A DNA stretch of 64,000 nucleotides from NCBI GenBank assembly GCA_018398805.1, contig JAGFBZ010002260.1, positions 744,001 through 808,000 of the forward strand, read 5' to 3'. The notes under the pieces are model-generated. The model was not told where the DNA came from. It searched no databases and worked only from the letters and a program-made list of their open reading frames with translations. Source of the DNA: Hirundichthys speculiger. Its lineage: Eukaryota > Chordata > Actinopteri > Beloniformes > Exocoetidae. This document shows positions 62,249-64,000 of this stretch, piece after piece (within the stretch, counting starts at the first letter, position 1; every line of letters begins with the position of its first letter). Both the position numbers and the translations under genes were made by a program.

Positions 62249-62614
62249 CAGTCATGGAAAAAATTATTAGACCACCCTTGTTTTCTTCAGTTTCTTGTTC
62301 ATTTTAATGCCTGGTACAACTAAAGGTACATTTGTTTGGACAAACATAATGATAAACACAAAGATTGCTCATAAGAGTTTTATTTAAGAGCTGATATCTT
62401 ACCATTTTCCATGGTTTTCTTGATTATAACCTAAATCACTTAAGTTTTTACATCAATAGCTATGGCGTTGTACTGCCAAAAACACTGCTTTTATGCATTC
62501 AGTGTTTTCTTTTCTGTCTGTTTTAGTCACACGATTACGTTTAGTGGTACCAGGTATTAAAATGAACAAAAAAGTGAAGAAAAAATGGTGGTCTAAAATT
62601 TTTTTCCATGACTG
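62249..62614. mobile_element. TA-flanked MITE (Tc1/mariner type)
   Basis: Left CAGTCATGGAAAAAATTATT and right TTTTTTTCCATGACTG are inverted, continuing into AGACCACC/GGTGGTCT. TA on both sides (62247-62248 and 62615-62616). 366 bp, no coding capacity. Confidence 0.9.
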
Positions 62615-62616
62615 TA

Positions 62617-64000
62617 TAGTTGACAAACCGTGTGATTTTTGTGCTCTTTATATGGGAGAGTCGAATTCAGCACCCTAACCTAAAATGGTCTTCCCACGGC
62701 CCTGGACAAGATTAACGCAAAATTCATATCCCATTTAAGTACACATAATTCCCCTACTACAAAATTCTTAATTGCTCTACTCTATTCTTCATACGTAATC
62801 TTGTTTTTTGTTGCATTTCACTGCTAAATAAACTCTTCAGGGTTTCAAAGTCCTTTGTCAGTGTTAGTTCAAGTGTTAATTGTAAGGTAGTTCCAGTGCT
62901 AGTTCAGAGTCTGTGCTTTACTTGGAACTGCTTTTGCACTTTTTGACTCCCAACTACCAAGCGAGCACCAGTTCTTGCATCCAGATAACCAACCAAAATA
63001 CTGTGACCAACAAGTCAAGTAATATCTGTGTTGAGCTGGTAGAGAAGAAACCAAGAAGAATTTTAAGCAAGGGTAGTTTTTGGATAAGATTGTCTCCCTG
63101 GAGAATGATTGTTTTAAATTCAGCAATCAATGTTTCTGAACGTTGTTCAGTACGGTGCAGAAAATGGCATTCACAACAACCACTTGAAATGGTTTGCATT
63201 CATGGATTCATTGATATTGTTTAGTGTTTTAAAATCACCTGCTTGTGTTTATGAATCACCTTCAAGCAGTGGGGATAATACCTGTTTGAAGCTGCGTTCA
63301 TAAATAGCAATGAGCTTTCACGAACACCAACAGTTGTTTACATCAACCTTTGTAAAGGCAGATTGACAGTATTAAGACATTGGTTTGATCCCATTGGGTC
63401 TTAAAATGTTCCAAAGTTGAACCAGCCACTAACTGACTCTAGCACCGACCCAGCACCAGATTTAAGCTGTTTGAAAATTGGTAATTGTGATCCATGACAA
63501 TTGTCTAACGTCTGTGGATATATGTACACTAACCTGCCTTTAATCCAATGTAACTGAATATCAACTCAGTTACTACAGTTAATATCAACTGGAGATTAGA
63601 TTTGTAAATTTTTATACTTGTATGTTTTTACTGGCTTTATTTATCTGCTTCTGTAACAGTGGCCTATAATTATGTCAAATAACATATATGACATACTGAT
63701 GTGCACAAACAGAATCTTAATGAGAGTATCTTTCGTAACACACATTTACTGTTAGCCATAGCAGAAGGGGACAGACATGCGGAGGCATCTTAATGGTACC
63801 AATTCCAGTAACAGCCAGTTAACTTAGAATCAACATTACCAATACAAACTGTCTAAGCAAAGAACTTGAAAAGAGAATTTAATTGAATGGAACTGGATTG
63901 CATTGACTTGAATTTAGCCAGAAATGTCTATTTAAATAAAATGGCCTCAAATATCTATTCCTCTCCATAGTAAACGATAAAATGTGTGTACTTACTGAGG
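62617..64000. other. Nothing recognised
   Basis: No exon or repeat assigned. The frame at 62913-63224 has no family motif. Confidence 0.5.

Noticed and set aside
54166..64000. First coding exon of SGIP1 expected by synteny
   Set aside because: No sequence resembling its Lys/Arg-rich start was seen; not called.

Overview
This is a vertebrate nuclear window, almost certainly from a ray-finned (teleost) fish. It holds one vertebrate-type spliced gene with GT-AG introns, an (AC)n/(GT)n-rich background, and a dense mix of fish-type DNA transposons (Tc1-like, hAT MITEs, a TTAA-flanked element) with relics of non-LTR retrotransposons. I cannot name the species.

Left half (about 10.9-30.9 kb, + strand): the 3' two-thirds of a cAMP phosphodiesterase 4 gene, best matched to PDE4B. 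The match rests on its linker, catalytic core and C-terminal signature ([16 protein letters not shown] motif, end in SPTDT). The UCR1 exons of the long isoforms were not found and presumably lie upstream. What is here is a run of alternative 5' ends. A short-form start reads through the acceptor of the first UCR2 exon (PDE4B2/PDE4D1 type, 10936). An apparently undescribed super-short first exon beginning MGACC sits at 17971. A super-short first exon whose 16 residues match, as I recall them, the mammalian PDE4B5/PDE4D6 N-terminus sits at 22657. All three end in phase 0 and can join the exon at 23527. Nine shared exons then run to a stop at 28963, followed by a 3'UTR of about 1.95 kb with AATAAA at 30896.

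The intronic flank (1-10.8 kb and 11.2-22.6 kb) carries a TIR element full of a short AT-rich motif (3444-4287), a pogo/Tigger-like MITE beside a tRNA-derived SINE with 15-bp tandem copies (6.8-7.6 kb), and two inverted copies of one hAT MITE around an unrelated hAT element (13.8-16.9 kb).

Right half (31-64 kb): gene-poor and full of transposons. There are five Tc1-like copies or relics (three with both TA-flanked ends), an R2/Rex6-like RT relic, a Rex1/L2-like RT relic split by a hAT insertion, several hAT MITEs and a TA-flanked MITE. A candidate promoter with two ETS-type sites and a 5' splice site lies near 47.0-47.35 kb; its gene is not identified. By vertebrate synteny (LEPR-PDE4B-SGIP1) it could be the SGIP1 side, but no SGIP1 exon was seen.

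The most unusual object is a 4,463-bp TTAA-flanked transposon (49699-54161) with two convergent, intron-containing, decayed genes. One encodes a P2X7-type C-terminal zinc 'ballast' domain on +. The other encodes a Kolobok-like DDE transposase C-terminus on -.
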